A stretch of 64,000 nt of DNA. Source: Anaerolineae bacterium (GTDB lineage: Bacteria; Chloroflexota; Anaerolineae; Promineifilales; Promineifilaceae). The stretch's first letter is position 1, and the number at the start of each line of letters is the position of its first letter. Positions 52,264-60,524 of this stretch are shown in pieces. Location: contig JAHDWJ010000028.1 in the NCBI GenBank assembly GCA_023384415.1, positions 1-64,000 of the forward strand, read 5' to 3'. The notes beneath the pieces are model-generated. The model searched no databases, was not told where the DNA came from, and saw only the letters and a program-made list of their open reading frames with translations. The position numbers and the translations under genes are program-made.

Positions 52264-55200
52264 GTGATTGGTGACAATAGGGAAATTGTGAAACGTATCG
52301 GGCAGCAACTTATCTCTTCGGTGGAGTGGCCGTTGGTAGCCGCGTTATTATTAGCGGTCGCAGCGGCCGTGCCTCTCCTAAGTGAACCAGGGTTACTTAA
52401 TACCCGGGGAGGCGGAGACAGTCCATTTTTGTTGCAACGGTTGCATCAGCTAGAAACAGCTCTACGTGATGGCCATTTCCCGGTGCGCTGGATGCCTGAT
52501 GCCAATTATGGGCAGGGGTATCCGTTTTTTAACTATTACGCGCCACTTTCTATTTACATCGCGGCCGCGTTCCGCTTTCTCGGTTTCAGCTACGTCCGAG
52601 CCATTCATCTGGCCCAACTAAGCGGCTTCCTGGTAGCTGCCTGGGGGATGTATCACCTGGCCTGTCACTGGTGGGGGAGCAAACGATCTGGGGTTTTGGC
52701 TGCGGCCGCCTACACTTTCGCCCCTTTTCACCTGGTCAATATCTACGTGCGCGGTGACTCCCTGGCCGAATTTTGGGCCATGGCCTTCTACCCCCTTATC
52801 TTTCTGGCGGGGGATAAGTTAGTGAGCCGTGAGCAGTTAACCGTAAGCAGTGGGCACTCTATTCAGCAAACACGTTTACTCGCTCACTCGCCCATTCGCC
52901 TACTCACAAACTCGCTCCCCTTCTCCCTCGCCTATGCTGGCCTCATCCTCAGCCATAACATATCGGCCCTCATTTTTACCCCATTTCTCCTGTTATATCT
53001 TTTATTTCGCCTATGGGAACAGTCTGAAAAGTCCAACATCCCCTCTCTCACCCCGCCTCCTTCACGCCTCGCGTATCAGGTATCACGCTTCACGCTTCAC
53101 GCCTCCCACCTCATCATTCCGTTCGCTCTGGCCCTGGCCCTTTCGGCCTGGTTTTGGCTTCCGGCTTTAGGGGAACAGCGGCTAGCCCAGCTTGGTCCGG
53201 TCACTGAGGGGTATTTTCATTACAGCAACCATTTCCGCGGCCGCGACCTCATCCAACCGACCTTTCTCTTTAACTACGACATCTCCCCCGGCGCCGATCC
53301 GTTCCGCATGGGGCTGGTTCAGGCTGGTCTGGTGGTACTCGCGGTTTTAGCCCTTCTTCCCTGGTTCCGCCGTAAGCCACACCACCAAATGGCACAGGGC
53401 GCCTTTCCCCTGCTTCTTTGCCTCATCGCTACTTTCATGCTCACCCCGGCTTCCCGCCTTTTGTGGGATCATCTCCCCCTCCTCCCCTTTACCCAGTTCC
53501 CCTGGCGATTTTTGTCGGTGCAGGCGTTTGCGGCCGCGTTGGCCGTGGGGGTTTTAGGGCAAGTTTCAGAATTCAGGTTTCAGGTTTCAGGTTTCAGGTT
53601 TCAGGTTTCAAGTTTGGTAACGCTTGCTGTTTGTCTTGTGCTGGTCTGGTCGGGGTTGGGGGATTTGCGCCCAGATCATCTGCCGGTGACAGATGGAGAG
53701 GTAACGGCAGAGCGGCTGGCCGAATATGAATGGTTTACGGGCAATATTGGCAGCACCGTCAGCGCGGAATATTTGCCCCACTGGGTGCGGCCGCGCCCCT
53801 ACAGCAGCAGTTGGTTAATGAGCGGCAAACGGGATCAGGCGGTCATCTGGGGCATGGGGTCCGCAACCATCCAGGAGCGGCACACGACGAGACAAACCTG
53901 GCAAATCACAGTTCCAGCCGGGCAAGAAGCAGTGATCATGCTGCCCACCCTCTATTGGCCCGGCTGGCAGGCTGACCTGGCGGATGGATCACCCATCAAC
54001 CTGCATCCGGCCGTTGGCGCCGGCCTCATCCAGTTTACCGTGCCCGGTGGCGACCATACCTTGACGATACGCCTCACCCGCACCCCGCTGCGCCTGACCG
54101 CTGAGATCATATCCGGCGCGGCCGCGTTCCTCAGCTGCTTCCTCTATTTCTGGCTTCACCCCTCACCAACCTCACGCATCAGGCATCACGCCTTACGCAT
54201 CACCCTTGCCCTGCTTTTGCTTCTGTTAGCCGCACAGCTGCCTCGCCCCACACCCGGCTTAGACCGGTCCAGTTGGGATTTTGCCCAGATGGGGTATTTG
54301 CACCAGGCGCAAGAGCCAATTTTGTTTACCAATGGGGTGCAGCTAAACGAATATGAATACGCCACTGCTGAATCTATGGCCGGGAAAACCTGGCAAATTA
54401 CCTTGAACCTGTCGCTCAATGGCGTGGTTCAACCCACCGGCACCATCTGGCTCACCACCCCGGCCATCACTCGATATGCGGCCGCGCCTCCTCTCGCCAG
54501 CCTCAGCCAACAGTTACAAGATGGCGATAACCAGTTCACCTTCATCCTGCCAGAGAACGCCCCCCCTGGCCTCTATATGCCCCGCCTGATGATTGGCGAT
54601 GCGGTCGCGCTGACCCCATCCGGTCAACCACGCGGCGATCTCTTTTTGCGCCCCTTCCGCCTGCACAACACGGCCATCCCCCCCTCTCCCAACGAAGCTT
54701 TAGGGGTGCAAGTGATGGCCGTGCGGCCGCGTACCCTGCCTGACAACCAACTCGTCTTAGATGTGCAAATGGCCTGGTATACGGCCACTCCCCTCAGCCA
54801 AAACCTTACCCTCTCTCTGCTGCTCACCCGCCCCAATGGGGAATGGTTACAGCAGTTTGACAGCCAGCCTGGCTACGGCTTTTTGCCCACCACTGGTTGG
54901 CCGCCTAACCGCTGGATCAACGATTGGATAAGCCTGCCCTTGCCCAATGCAGTTCCTCCCTACACCCTGATTGCGCGGCTATACGAAGCCAATGGAGATG
55001 TGATTCTAACCCGTCGCCTGGGGATGGTTGACTGGTTTGAGGAGACGTACCAGTTCACCCCTAACCAGCCCAGCTACACCCTACCCCCAAACCTGGAGCC
55101 AACAGAGGTACGCCTGGGGGACGCGGCCGCGCTCCGAAGTTATACCCTCACCCAAACACCCACTGCTTTAGACATCACTTTATATTGGCAAGCCCTGACC

Positions 55201-55506
55201 CCCGGGTCCACCGATTACCGCCATTTCATTCACCTGATCAACCCAGAGAGTGGAGAAATCGTGACCCAGCATGACGCCATGCCCGTCAACAACAGCTACC
55301 CCACCAGCCAATGGACACAAGGCGAGATTATCGCCGACGCGGCCGCGCTCTCCCTCATCGGCATCCCCCCCGGCCAATACCACCTGTTCACCGGCCTCTA
55401 CCACCCGGCAGCCGATGGCACCTTCCCACGCTTGCCCGCTCAAAACCCTGACGGCTCTTTCTGGCCTGATGGCGCCGTCTTCATAACCTCTATCATCATT
55501 CCATGA
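52264..55506 (+). CDS. Large GT-C-like membrane protein (PTPS-related domain)
   Basis: This protein has 1080 residues from GTG 52264. The N-terminal half has about ten membrane helices. The conserved beginning includes GGGDSPFLLQRLHQLETALRDG, FPVRWMPDANYGQGYPFFNYY and YVRGDSLAEFWAM, the signature of 6-pyruvoyl-tetrahydropterin-synthase-related membrane proteins (YfhO-like GT-C fold). A second hydrophobic block (about 615-660) precedes a C-terminal beta-rich extracytoplasmic region. It is probably involved in surface glycan or lipid-linked sugar transfer. At least four low-complexity repeat stretches have entered the gene in frame. It carries ten GCGGCCGC copies. Confidence 0.75.
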   Translation: MIGDNREIVKRIGQQLISSVEWPLVAALLLAVAAAVPLLSEPGLLNTRGGGDSPFLLQRLHQLETALRDGHFPVRWMPDANYGQGYPFFNYYAPLSIYIAAAFRFLGFSYVRAIHLAQLSGFLVAAWGMYHLACHWWGSKRSGVLAAAAYTFAPFHLVNIYVRGDSLAEFWAMAFYPLIFLAGDKLVSREQLTVSSGHSIQQTRLLAHSPIRLLTNSLPFSLAYAGLILSHNISALIFTPFLLLYLLFRLWEQSEKSNIPSLTPPPSRLAYQVSRFTLHASHLIIPFALALALSAWFWLPALGEQRLAQLGPVTEGYFHYSNHFRGRDLIQPTFLFNYDISPGADPFRMGLVQAGLVVLAVLALLPWFRRKPHHQMAQGAFPLLLCLIATFMLTPASRLLWDHLPLLPFTQFPWRFLSVQAFAAALAVGVLGQVSEFRFQVSGFRFQVSSLVTLAVCLVLVWSGLGDLRPDHLPVTDGEVTAERLAEYEWFTGNIGSTVSAEYLPHWVRPRPYSSSWLMSGKRDQAVIWGMGSATIQERHTTRQTWQITVPAGQEAVIMLPTLYWPGWQADLADGSPINLHPAVGAGLIQFTVPGGDHTLTIRLTRTPLRLTAEIISGAAAFLSCFLYFWLHPSPTSRIRHHALRITLALLLLLLAAQLPRPTPGLDRSSWDFAQMGYLHQAQEPILFTNGVQLNEYEYATAESMAGKTWQITLNLSLNGVVQPTGTIWLTTPAITRYAAAPPLASLSQQLQDGDNQFTFILPENAPPGLYMPRLMIGDAVALTPSGQPRGDLFLRPFRLHNTAIPPSPNEALGVQVMAVRPRTLPDNQLVLDVQMAWYTATPLSQNLTLSLLLTRPNGEWLQQFDSQPGYGFLPTTGWPPNRWINDWISLPLPNAVPPYTLIARLYEANGDVILTRRLGMVDWFEETYQFTPNQPSYTLPPNLEPTEVRLGDAAALRSYTLTQTPTALDITLYWQALTPGSTDYRHFIHLINPESGEIVTQHDAMPVNNSYPTSQWTQGEIIADAAALSLIGIPPGQYHLFTGLYHPAADGTFPRLPAQNPDGSFWPDGAVFITSIIIP
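52820..52920 (+). repeat. Intergenic-type repeat inside the GT-C gene
   Basis: The coding strand reads GTGAGCCGTGAGCAGTTAACC...GCAGTGGGCA followed by ACTCGCTCACTCGCCC words, giving VSREQLTVSSG in the protein. The same nucleotide and peptide words occur in the FAD oxidoreductase at 5640-5745. Confidence 0.75.
53562..53616 (+). repeat. In-frame heptamer array AGGTTTC
   Basis: Five to six copies of AGGTTTC encode a FRFQVSG peptide repeat (period 21 bases, 7 residues) between two membrane segments. Related TTTCAAGTTTCAGG words occur at 52020-52035 and TTTCAAGTTCAAG words at 37036-37058. Confidence 0.85.
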
Positions 55507-55533
55507 CAAGATTATTTTAGCCATCGGCTCAAC

Positions 55534-56517
55534 TTAACCAGTTAAAATTACCTTGCCGCTGCGGCCGCGCCGCTCGGCATGGGCCACCGCTTCCCGGAAC
55601 TGCCCCAGATCATATTCCGCCGCCACCGGGGGGATGAGGTGGCCGGTCACCATCAACCCCATCAACTCCTGCAACACCTGAAGAACCTTGAGCGGGTTTT
55701 CAGACCGCAGCCAGTGAGTGAGCCAATATCCTTTTACAGTTAATCCTTTGAACAAGGCCTCGCCACTGTGCAGCGGGATCGGTTCATGGCTCAACATGCC
55801 ATACACAATCATCGTTCCCCCAGAACGCAGGCAAGAAAAAGCCAACGCTCCGGTCGTCCCACCCACGGCCTCAATCACTCCGTTAACCCCTTTGCCCCCA
55901 GTGGCCTGCCTCACCTGAGCCACCACATCCTCATCTTCGGTCGCCAAAACCACATCCCCACCCAGGTCAAGAAGCTCCTGCACCTGCTCCCGACGGCGTA
56001 CCAGGTTGATTGTTTTATACCCCTTGAGCCGGGCTAATTGGATAACCAATCGCCCCAGGGTAGAGCCGGCCGCCGTTTGGAGCAGCCAATCCCCCGGCTG
56101 CAATGCCAATTCATCCACCAGCATCACCCAGGCCGTAACCGGGTTGGCTAAAAATTGAGCCGCTGATTGGTCGGTCACACGGTCAGGCACAGGCATTAAC
56201 CGTGTGGCAGGGGCCAGAGCATATTCAGCCCAGGTGCCCCCTTGCACTCCCAAGGGGATGATCCGCTGACCAATAGCTACACTGGCTACTCCTTCACCCA
56301 GAGCATCTACCAGGCCCATTCCTTCCAACCCAGGGATAGCGGGCAGTTGGGGGAGACGACCATAGCGGCCGCGAACCGTTTCTAAATCGGAGGGGTTGAT
56401 GGGGCGGTGGGTCAACCGCAGCCGCACCTCCCCAGGACCTGGTACCGGCATCGGCAGTTCAACGAGGGCTAAAACTAGATTCGGCTCACCAAACTGGTTA
56501 AACTGAATAGATCGCAT
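55534..56517 (-). CDS. MDR-family zinc-independent reductase (MECR/quinone oxidoreductase-like)
   Basis: This protein has 327 residues from ATG 56517, with AAGGAGATTTTG upstream. N-terminal GroES-like half: VRLRLTHRPINPSDLETVRGRYG, PAIPGLEGMG. Rossmann half: GDWLLQTAAGSTLGRLVIQLAR. The NPSD motif and absence of zinc-binding Cys place it with 2-enoyl-thioester reductases and quinone oxidoreductases. It uses NADPH and its substrate is unknown. It converges on the GT-C gene with a 27-base gap. Confidence 0.87.
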   Translation of the reverse strand: MRSIQFNQFGEPNLVLALVELPMPVPGPGEVRLRLTHRPINPSDLETVRGRYGRLPQLPAIPGLEGMGLVDALGEGVASVAIGQRIIPLGVQGGTWAEYALAPATRLMPVPDRVTDQSAAQFLANPVTAWVMLVDELALQPGDWLLQTAAGSTLGRLVIQLARLKGYKTINLVRRREQVQELLDLGGDVVLATEDEDVVAQVRQATGGKGVNGVIEAVGGTTGALAFSCLRSGGTMIVYGMLSHEPIPLHSGEALFKGLTVKGYWLTHWLRSENPLKVLQVLQELMGLMVTGHLIPPVAAEYDLGQFREAVAHAERRGRSGKVILTG

Positions 56518-56747
56518 CAAAATCTCCTTAATAAAATTGAGTGATGAAGTGTGCGTACCGGTCGCCTACTTACGCATACGCAAATTTGCCCGGCAAATTG
56601 ATACCAGACAATCGTTTATTTATCTGGTAAACTTCGCTCCAATATAACTGCCACCAACATGGCTTTTTAGGCTAAGTTCATATTCATGTCGTGTTACAAA
56701 AGATGACTATGATTGTAGGCTATGGTTTCCACAAAGGAAAATTGCCC

Positions 56748-57365
56748 ATGCCGCCATTATTTTTCCCGCCTCATCTGCTCTCAACTTTGCGGTCAGCCCC
56801 ACCAGGGATAACCTTTGTTCTACTCAACCAGCAAGAGCAGTCATTTTCGCCTGGGAGCTTGAGAGCGGCATTGGCGGCCGCGCAGTATCTAAAAAGTCAG
56901 GCTGTCGCGGCCGAAGTTTTGCTGCTAGATTGCGCCTCTCGTAATGGGTCTTTAACCCTGCTGCGTCAGTTAGAAACCCTTTATTTCGAGGCGGGCTTGC
57001 GTCTGTTGGCACTACCCCAGCCTGTGAGTAAAATGGATGCCTGGAACCTGGCCCTGGTTAAAGCAGCCTATCGTACCATCTTTTTTATGAATGTGACTCA
57101 CCCCTTTGCCCCAAATGATTTGTATTCTTGCTACCAGGCCATGCAAGCTAAGATGGCGGCCGCGACCTACATCCAGGAAACAAATGCCCCGCGATTGGTT
57201 TTGTTTGATCGGTTGCAGCTGTTTGATAGTGGGGGATTTCCACAATCTAACGCCGACTTAGATGAAGATATTGAAAATACCCTGGCTTACTTAACAGCCT
57301 GCGGCCGCCAACTCTTAGCCGTTCATCCACAGGCAGCCCAACTTAATTCCCTACCTGCTCATTAA
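56748..57365 (+). CDS. Glycosyltransferase-like (GT-A-like) protein
   Basis: This protein has 205 residues from ATG 56748, with AAAGGAAAA before it; starts at 56691 or 56703 would add up to 19 residues. It has GITFVLLNQQEQSFSPGSL, EVLLLDCASRNGSL and LLALPQPVSKMDAWNLALVKA, with a GT2-style nucleotide-sugar pocket pattern. The expected DxD reads MNVTH, so it is a doubtful or inactive enzyme. It lies 9 bases before the next gene, with which it probably works. Confidence 0.5.
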   Translation: MPPLFFPPHLLSTLRSAPPGITFVLLNQQEQSFSPGSLRAALAAAQYLKSQAVAAEVLLLDCASRNGSLTLLRQLETLYFEAGLRLLALPQPVSKMDAWNLALVKAAYRTIFFMNVTHPFAPNDLYSCYQAMQAKMAAATYIQETNAPRLVLFDRLQLFDSGGFPQSNADLDEDIENTLAYLTACGRQLLAVHPQAAQLNSLPAH

Positions 57366-57374
57366 CTACCAACC

Positions 57375-58109
57375 ATGTATACCGAAACCATCACCTCCAG
57401 CTACCAACCCATTTTGGCTTATGAGCAGCTTCGGCAGCAGATGCTCGGTGAGGGGGCACGCCCCGTTGTCGAATTAAAAGCGATTGATGCTTTTTTGATG
57501 AAACAGATGGTGAGCAGCTATCCGATTAAACCAACAGTGATTGATGTCGCGGCCGCGGCCACCCTGGGGGCTTCTACCCTCTTTTGGACAGCCCACCCCG
57601 GCATCCAACACCTATACATCATGCCCACCGGCGACCCAGAAACCTGGCGGCCGCTGGTCAATGGGGCCATAAAAGCCCTGGATTTGCCCGATGAGGAAAT
57701 CACCTACTGTGATGGCAATTGGGCTACCCTACAAGAAGAACTCAACCCTCTTTGCCCCCCTATGGCCATGCTTGGCGTAGATGATGACATCGCGTTCACG
57801 TTGCCTGAACTGCTTAACACCGTACTCAACTTGCACCCACATATCCTTGTCTTCCTCTTTCCGCTTGGGGAAACGGCTAACAGCCGGGTCTTTAATGCCG
57901 CCTGGCAGGTATGTAATTTTGACTCCTACTTTTGCCTGACCCCGGCCCGGGAAATCTCCCCCTACTTCTTCCAAAGCCAGTTAGCCATCCTTTACCGGCG
58001 TGAAGGCAGCCATATCCCCTACGTTCTCGCCCGCATCCGCCAACTGTTTGAAGGGCAATTCGATTTTCTCACCTTGTTGGAAACTCTGCACAATAAAAAT
58101 GGGGGCTAA
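57375..58109 (+). CDS. Uncharacterised protein, SAM-methyltransferase-like fold suspected
   Basis: This 244-residue protein has TVIDVAAAATLGASTLFWTAHPG (about 54-76) followed by YIMPTGD, similar in layout to motif I of a Rossmann methyltransferase. The glycine-rich loop is altered by a GCGGCCGC copy (AAAA). Later strands include ILVFLFPLGE and SQLAILYRR. I cannot name a family. The tight spacing with the upstream glycosyltransferase-like gene suggests a joint role in modifying a glycan or metabolite. Confidence 0.5.
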   Translation: MYTETITSSYQPILAYEQLRQQMLGEGARPVVELKAIDAFLMKQMVSSYPIKPTVIDVAAAATLGASTLFWTAHPGIQHLYIMPTGDPETWRPLVNGAIKALDLPDEEITYCDGNWATLQEELNPLCPPMAMLGVDDDIAFTLPELLNTVLNLHPHILVFLFPLGETANSRVFNAAWQVCNFDSYFCLTPAREISPYFFQSQLAILYRREGSHIPYVLARIRQLFEGQFDFLTLLETLHNKNGG

Positions 58110-58166
58110 TCAAGATGGCCGGTTTGCCCATCTCCCCATTCCCCTCTCCCCAGGACAATACCAGGC

Positions 58167-59357
58167 ATGGCTCGCCAACAGCTGCGTTTGACCGAGTATG
58201 AAACAATCACCCTACCGGCAGATGACCTGCCCACAGAGGTCGGCCGCCGACTTCATCAGCAGTTCAGCCAGCAGGTGCAGCTGGTGGCTCCCTCTATCCT
58301 GAACGGCAACCAATGGCAGCTAACTGCCCAGGGGTGGATCGGCACCATCCCCCTGACCCGTGACCTGACCTTAACCATCCAGCCCAAAATACCCCTGACC
58401 AATCTGTTTGGTATGGTACAGCGGGCATATCAGTTTGAGCCTCGCTGGCTAGATGGGTTGACCGAAGCAGCGTCGCTGGAGCAGTTTTATGATGAGTTGG
58501 CGGCTATGTTGGCGCGGAAGGTACTGCACCGCGGCCGCAACGGGTTCCATCGCACCTACATCAGCCACACCGAATTTTTGCCTTACCTACGGGGACAGGT
58601 CAATTTGCGCCGCACTTTACGTTCTCCCCACAGCCCGGTTTTAGAATGTGAATATGAGGAGCATACGGTTGATAATGAGGACAACCAGATATTGGCCTGG
58701 GCTTTGCGCCAGATTGCTCGCAGCGGCTTAGCTGCCCCGGCTACCCATCACCTGGCTGCCCAGGCATTTCGTACCCTGCAAAAGGCGGTCTCCATTGCCC
58801 CAGTCAGCCCGGCCCGCTGTGTTGGCCGCCGTTATACCCGGCTAAACCAGGATTATCGCCCCCTCCATGCTTTGTCCCGCTTCTTTCTGGAACAAACTGG
58901 TCCAGCCCACCAGGATGGGGACCATTTGCTGCTGCCGTTTTTATTGGATATGGCAACTTTGTTTGAACGGTTCGCGGCCGCGTGGCTGCAAACCCATCTT
59001 CCCCCACCCTGGCAGGTCAAAATCCAGGAACATATTCTGGTAGACCCCCACACCCACCTCACCGTCCGTCCCGATATGGTGCTGTACCAGAACGGCCGGC
59101 CGGTGGCTGTCATAGACACCAAATACAAAGCTCCCCGTACCATCCAGAGCGATGATTTCAGCCAGGTGGTGGCCTATGCTCAGGTCAAGAACTGCCCCCA
59201 GGCAATTTTGCTCTACCCCCAAGAGGTGACGCGGCCGCTCAACCTCACCCTGCCCAACATTCACATCCGCTCCCTGGCCTTCCCCCTCACCGGCGATCTG
59301 GATACCGCCGGGCAAACCTTACTCCGCCAAATCATCAACGAACCATCAGCTACATAA
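58167..59357 (+). CDS. McrC-family protein without McrB
   Basis: This 396-residue protein matches McrC from the N-terminal LRLTEYETITLP and QPKIPLTNLFGMV, through EFLPYLRGQVNLRRTL and DNEDNQILAWALRQIAR, to the nuclease core RPDMVLY...VAVIDTKYK (PD-(D/E)xK, about 305-325). McrC normally forms a complex with the McrB GTPase to cut methylated DNA. No McrB (AAA GTPase) gene is adjacent on either side. It is either paired with a distant McrB or has another role. Confidence 0.88.
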   Translation: MARQQLRLTEYETITLPADDLPTEVGRRLHQQFSQQVQLVAPSILNGNQWQLTAQGWIGTIPLTRDLTLTIQPKIPLTNLFGMVQRAYQFEPRWLDGLTEAASLEQFYDELAAMLARKVLHRGRNGFHRTYISHTEFLPYLRGQVNLRRTLRSPHSPVLECEYEEHTVDNEDNQILAWALRQIARSGLAAPATHHLAAQAFRTLQKAVSIAPVSPARCVGRRYTRLNQDYRPLHALSRFFLEQTGPAHQDGDHLLLPFLLDMATLFERFAAAWLQTHLPPPWQVKIQEHILVDPHTHLTVRPDMVLYQNGRPVAVIDTKYKAPRTIQSDDFSQVVAYAQVKNCPQAILLYPQEVTRPLNLTLPNIHIRSLAFPLTGDLDTAGQTLLRQIINEPSAT

Positions 59358-59414
59358 CATTTACGATTAAATCCTTGATTAATTCATCTCTCAGGAATAC
59401 CTACTTACCGGTTT

Positions 59415-59448
59415 AGATTTGACAGGTTTTCGAAAACCTGTCAAATCT
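59415..59448. repeat. Perfect 34-bp palindrome
   Basis: The left arm AGATTTGACAGGTTTTC (59415-59431) and the right arm GAAAACCTGTCAAATCT are exact complements with no loop. It lies downstream of mcrC, between convergent genes. A GACAGGTTTTCGAAAACCTGTC core of this kind is familiar to me as a dispersed intergenic repeat of Chloroflexota. Confidence 0.95.
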
Positions 59449-59475
59449 GAGCAGAACTTATTTTATACTGCCAAC

Positions 59476-59559
59476 GGTCATAAACTGACATTTTCAGTGA
59501 GACTGGAGACTCGAGATTAACCAGTCCCCAGTCTCCAACTGGAATGTCACTTTATGACC
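59476..59559. repeat. Long imperfect inverted repeat
   Basis: GGTCATAAACTGACATTTTCAGT (59476-59498) faces ACTGGAATGTCACTTTATGACC (59538-59559). The loop contains GACTGGAGACTCGAGATT and CCAGTCCCCAGTCTCC, itself another small hairpin. It lies between the convergent mcrC and SRPBCC genes. Confidence 0.85.
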
Positions 59560-59610
59560 ACGATGGGTATAGACGATTCCCTGGAGTATAAAACTGCTTC
59601 GGGCTACATT

Positions 59611-60117
59611 TTATAAATGGGTCAAATAGGCTTCCAATCGATCCAACGTCTGATTAAACCCTTCTATAGCACCCATAGCCAGCGTCGCCTCACGTTCAGC
59701 CGCCGTGGCAAATACCGTCAGACTGATAAATCTGGTCTTACCATCCACCTCGATAAAAGTCAGCGTATTTACCATTTCGGGCATCCCTGGCAATGGATTA
59801 CCCTCAGCATCAACAAAATAATCGGTATAAACTATCTTCTCTGGGGGCACAATCTCGTGATAAATCCCCTTGCCCCACCCATCTTCACCATTAGGCCCAC
59901 GCATACAGTAAAGCCAGGTGCCGCCGGGCCGGAAATCCTGTTCACAAACTGGCAATGTCCATCCCTTTGGCCCCCACCAATGCACCAAATGTTCTGGCGA
60001 AGAAAACGCCTGGAAAACCAACTCTCGTGGGGCGTTGAAAACACGCTCTATCACCAACTCCCGATCAGCTGCTGTGGTTGGAGACGTGGCCCCCATTGCT
60101 GTATCACTCATGTTCAT
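59611..60117 (-). CDS. SRPBCC (AHSA1-like) protein
   Basis: This 168-residue protein has LVIERVFNAPRELVFQAFSSPEHLVHWWGPKGW (about 21-53), the classic activator of Hsp90 ATPase homologue 1-like SRPBCC start, then YTDYFVDAEGNPLPG and the C-terminal helix EGFNQTLDRLEAYL. It binds a hydrophobic ligand of unknown identity. The start overlaps the ArsR gene by 14 bases, so the pair is translationally coupled. Confidence 0.93.
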   Translation of the reverse strand: MNMSDTAMGATSPTTAADRELVIERVFNAPRELVFQAFSSPEHLVHWWGPKGWTLPVCEQDFRPGGTWLYCMRGPNGEDGWGKGIYHEIVPPEKIVYTDYFVDAEGNPLPGMPEMVNTLTFIEVDGKTRFISLTVFATAAEREATLAMGAIEGFNQTLDRLEAYLTHL

Positions 60118-60448
60118 TCTCCTTGTTTTGTAACTGGTTTAGATATTGTTCCAGGCGATCCAGCCGCTCATTCCAGATATGTTCGAATGAACTGACCCAC
60201 TCGTGAATTGGTTTGAGGGTTTCACCTCTCAACCGGTACAACCGCTGTTTGCCATCTTTCCGCACTGTAACCAGACCAACTTCGCTTAAGACGCGCAGAT
60301 GTTTAGAAACTTGCGGCTGTTTCAGGCCAAGCGAGGTGGTTATTTCATTGACTGACCGTTCGCCACGAGCCAACAAATCAAGAATTTCCCGCCGCTGCGG
60401 CTCGGCTACCGCGTTAAAGACATCCGTAGTGGTTGCCAGACGTGCCAT
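60104..60448 (-). CDS. ArsR-family transcriptional regulator
   Basis: This 114-residue winged-helix regulator has VAEPQRREILDLLARGERSV, SLGLKQPQVSKHLRVLSEVGLVTVRKDGKQRLYRL and a C-terminal helical dimer region with EHIWNERLDRLEQYL. There are no metal-binding Cys pairs, which is typical of the ArsR partners of SRPBCC genes. It probably represses its own operon through the palindrome at 60458-60477. Confidence 0.95.
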   Translation of the reverse strand: MARLATTTDVFNAVAEPQRREILDLLARGERSVNEITTSLGLKQPQVSKHLRVLSEVGLVTVRKDGKQRLYRLRGETLKPIHEWVSSFEHIWNERLDRLEQYLNQLQNKENEHE

Positions 60449-60457
60449 GTTATTATT

Positions 60458-60477
60458 ATATTCCCATATGGGAATAT
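60458..60477. promoter_or_regulatory. Perfect 20-bp palindromic operator upstream of arsR
   Basis: ATATTCCCATATGGGAATAT is a perfect palindrome whose edge lies 10 bases before the arsR start codon, in an otherwise AT-rich stretch. Size, symmetry and position fit an ArsR-type operator for autoregulation. Confidence 0.8.
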
Positions 60478-60524
60478 GTCAAGGACAAAAAAAGCCGCGA
60501 CTTGGGCGGAAAACTGGCTAAACC

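Noticed and set aside
53562..53616. Microsatellite as evidence of a pseudogene
   Set aside because: The array keeps the frame and conserved sequence continues for more than 600 codons after it.
58804..59315. Antisense frames in mcrC
   Set aside because: The plus strand has the McrC nuclease core, and the antisense frames show no conserved features.
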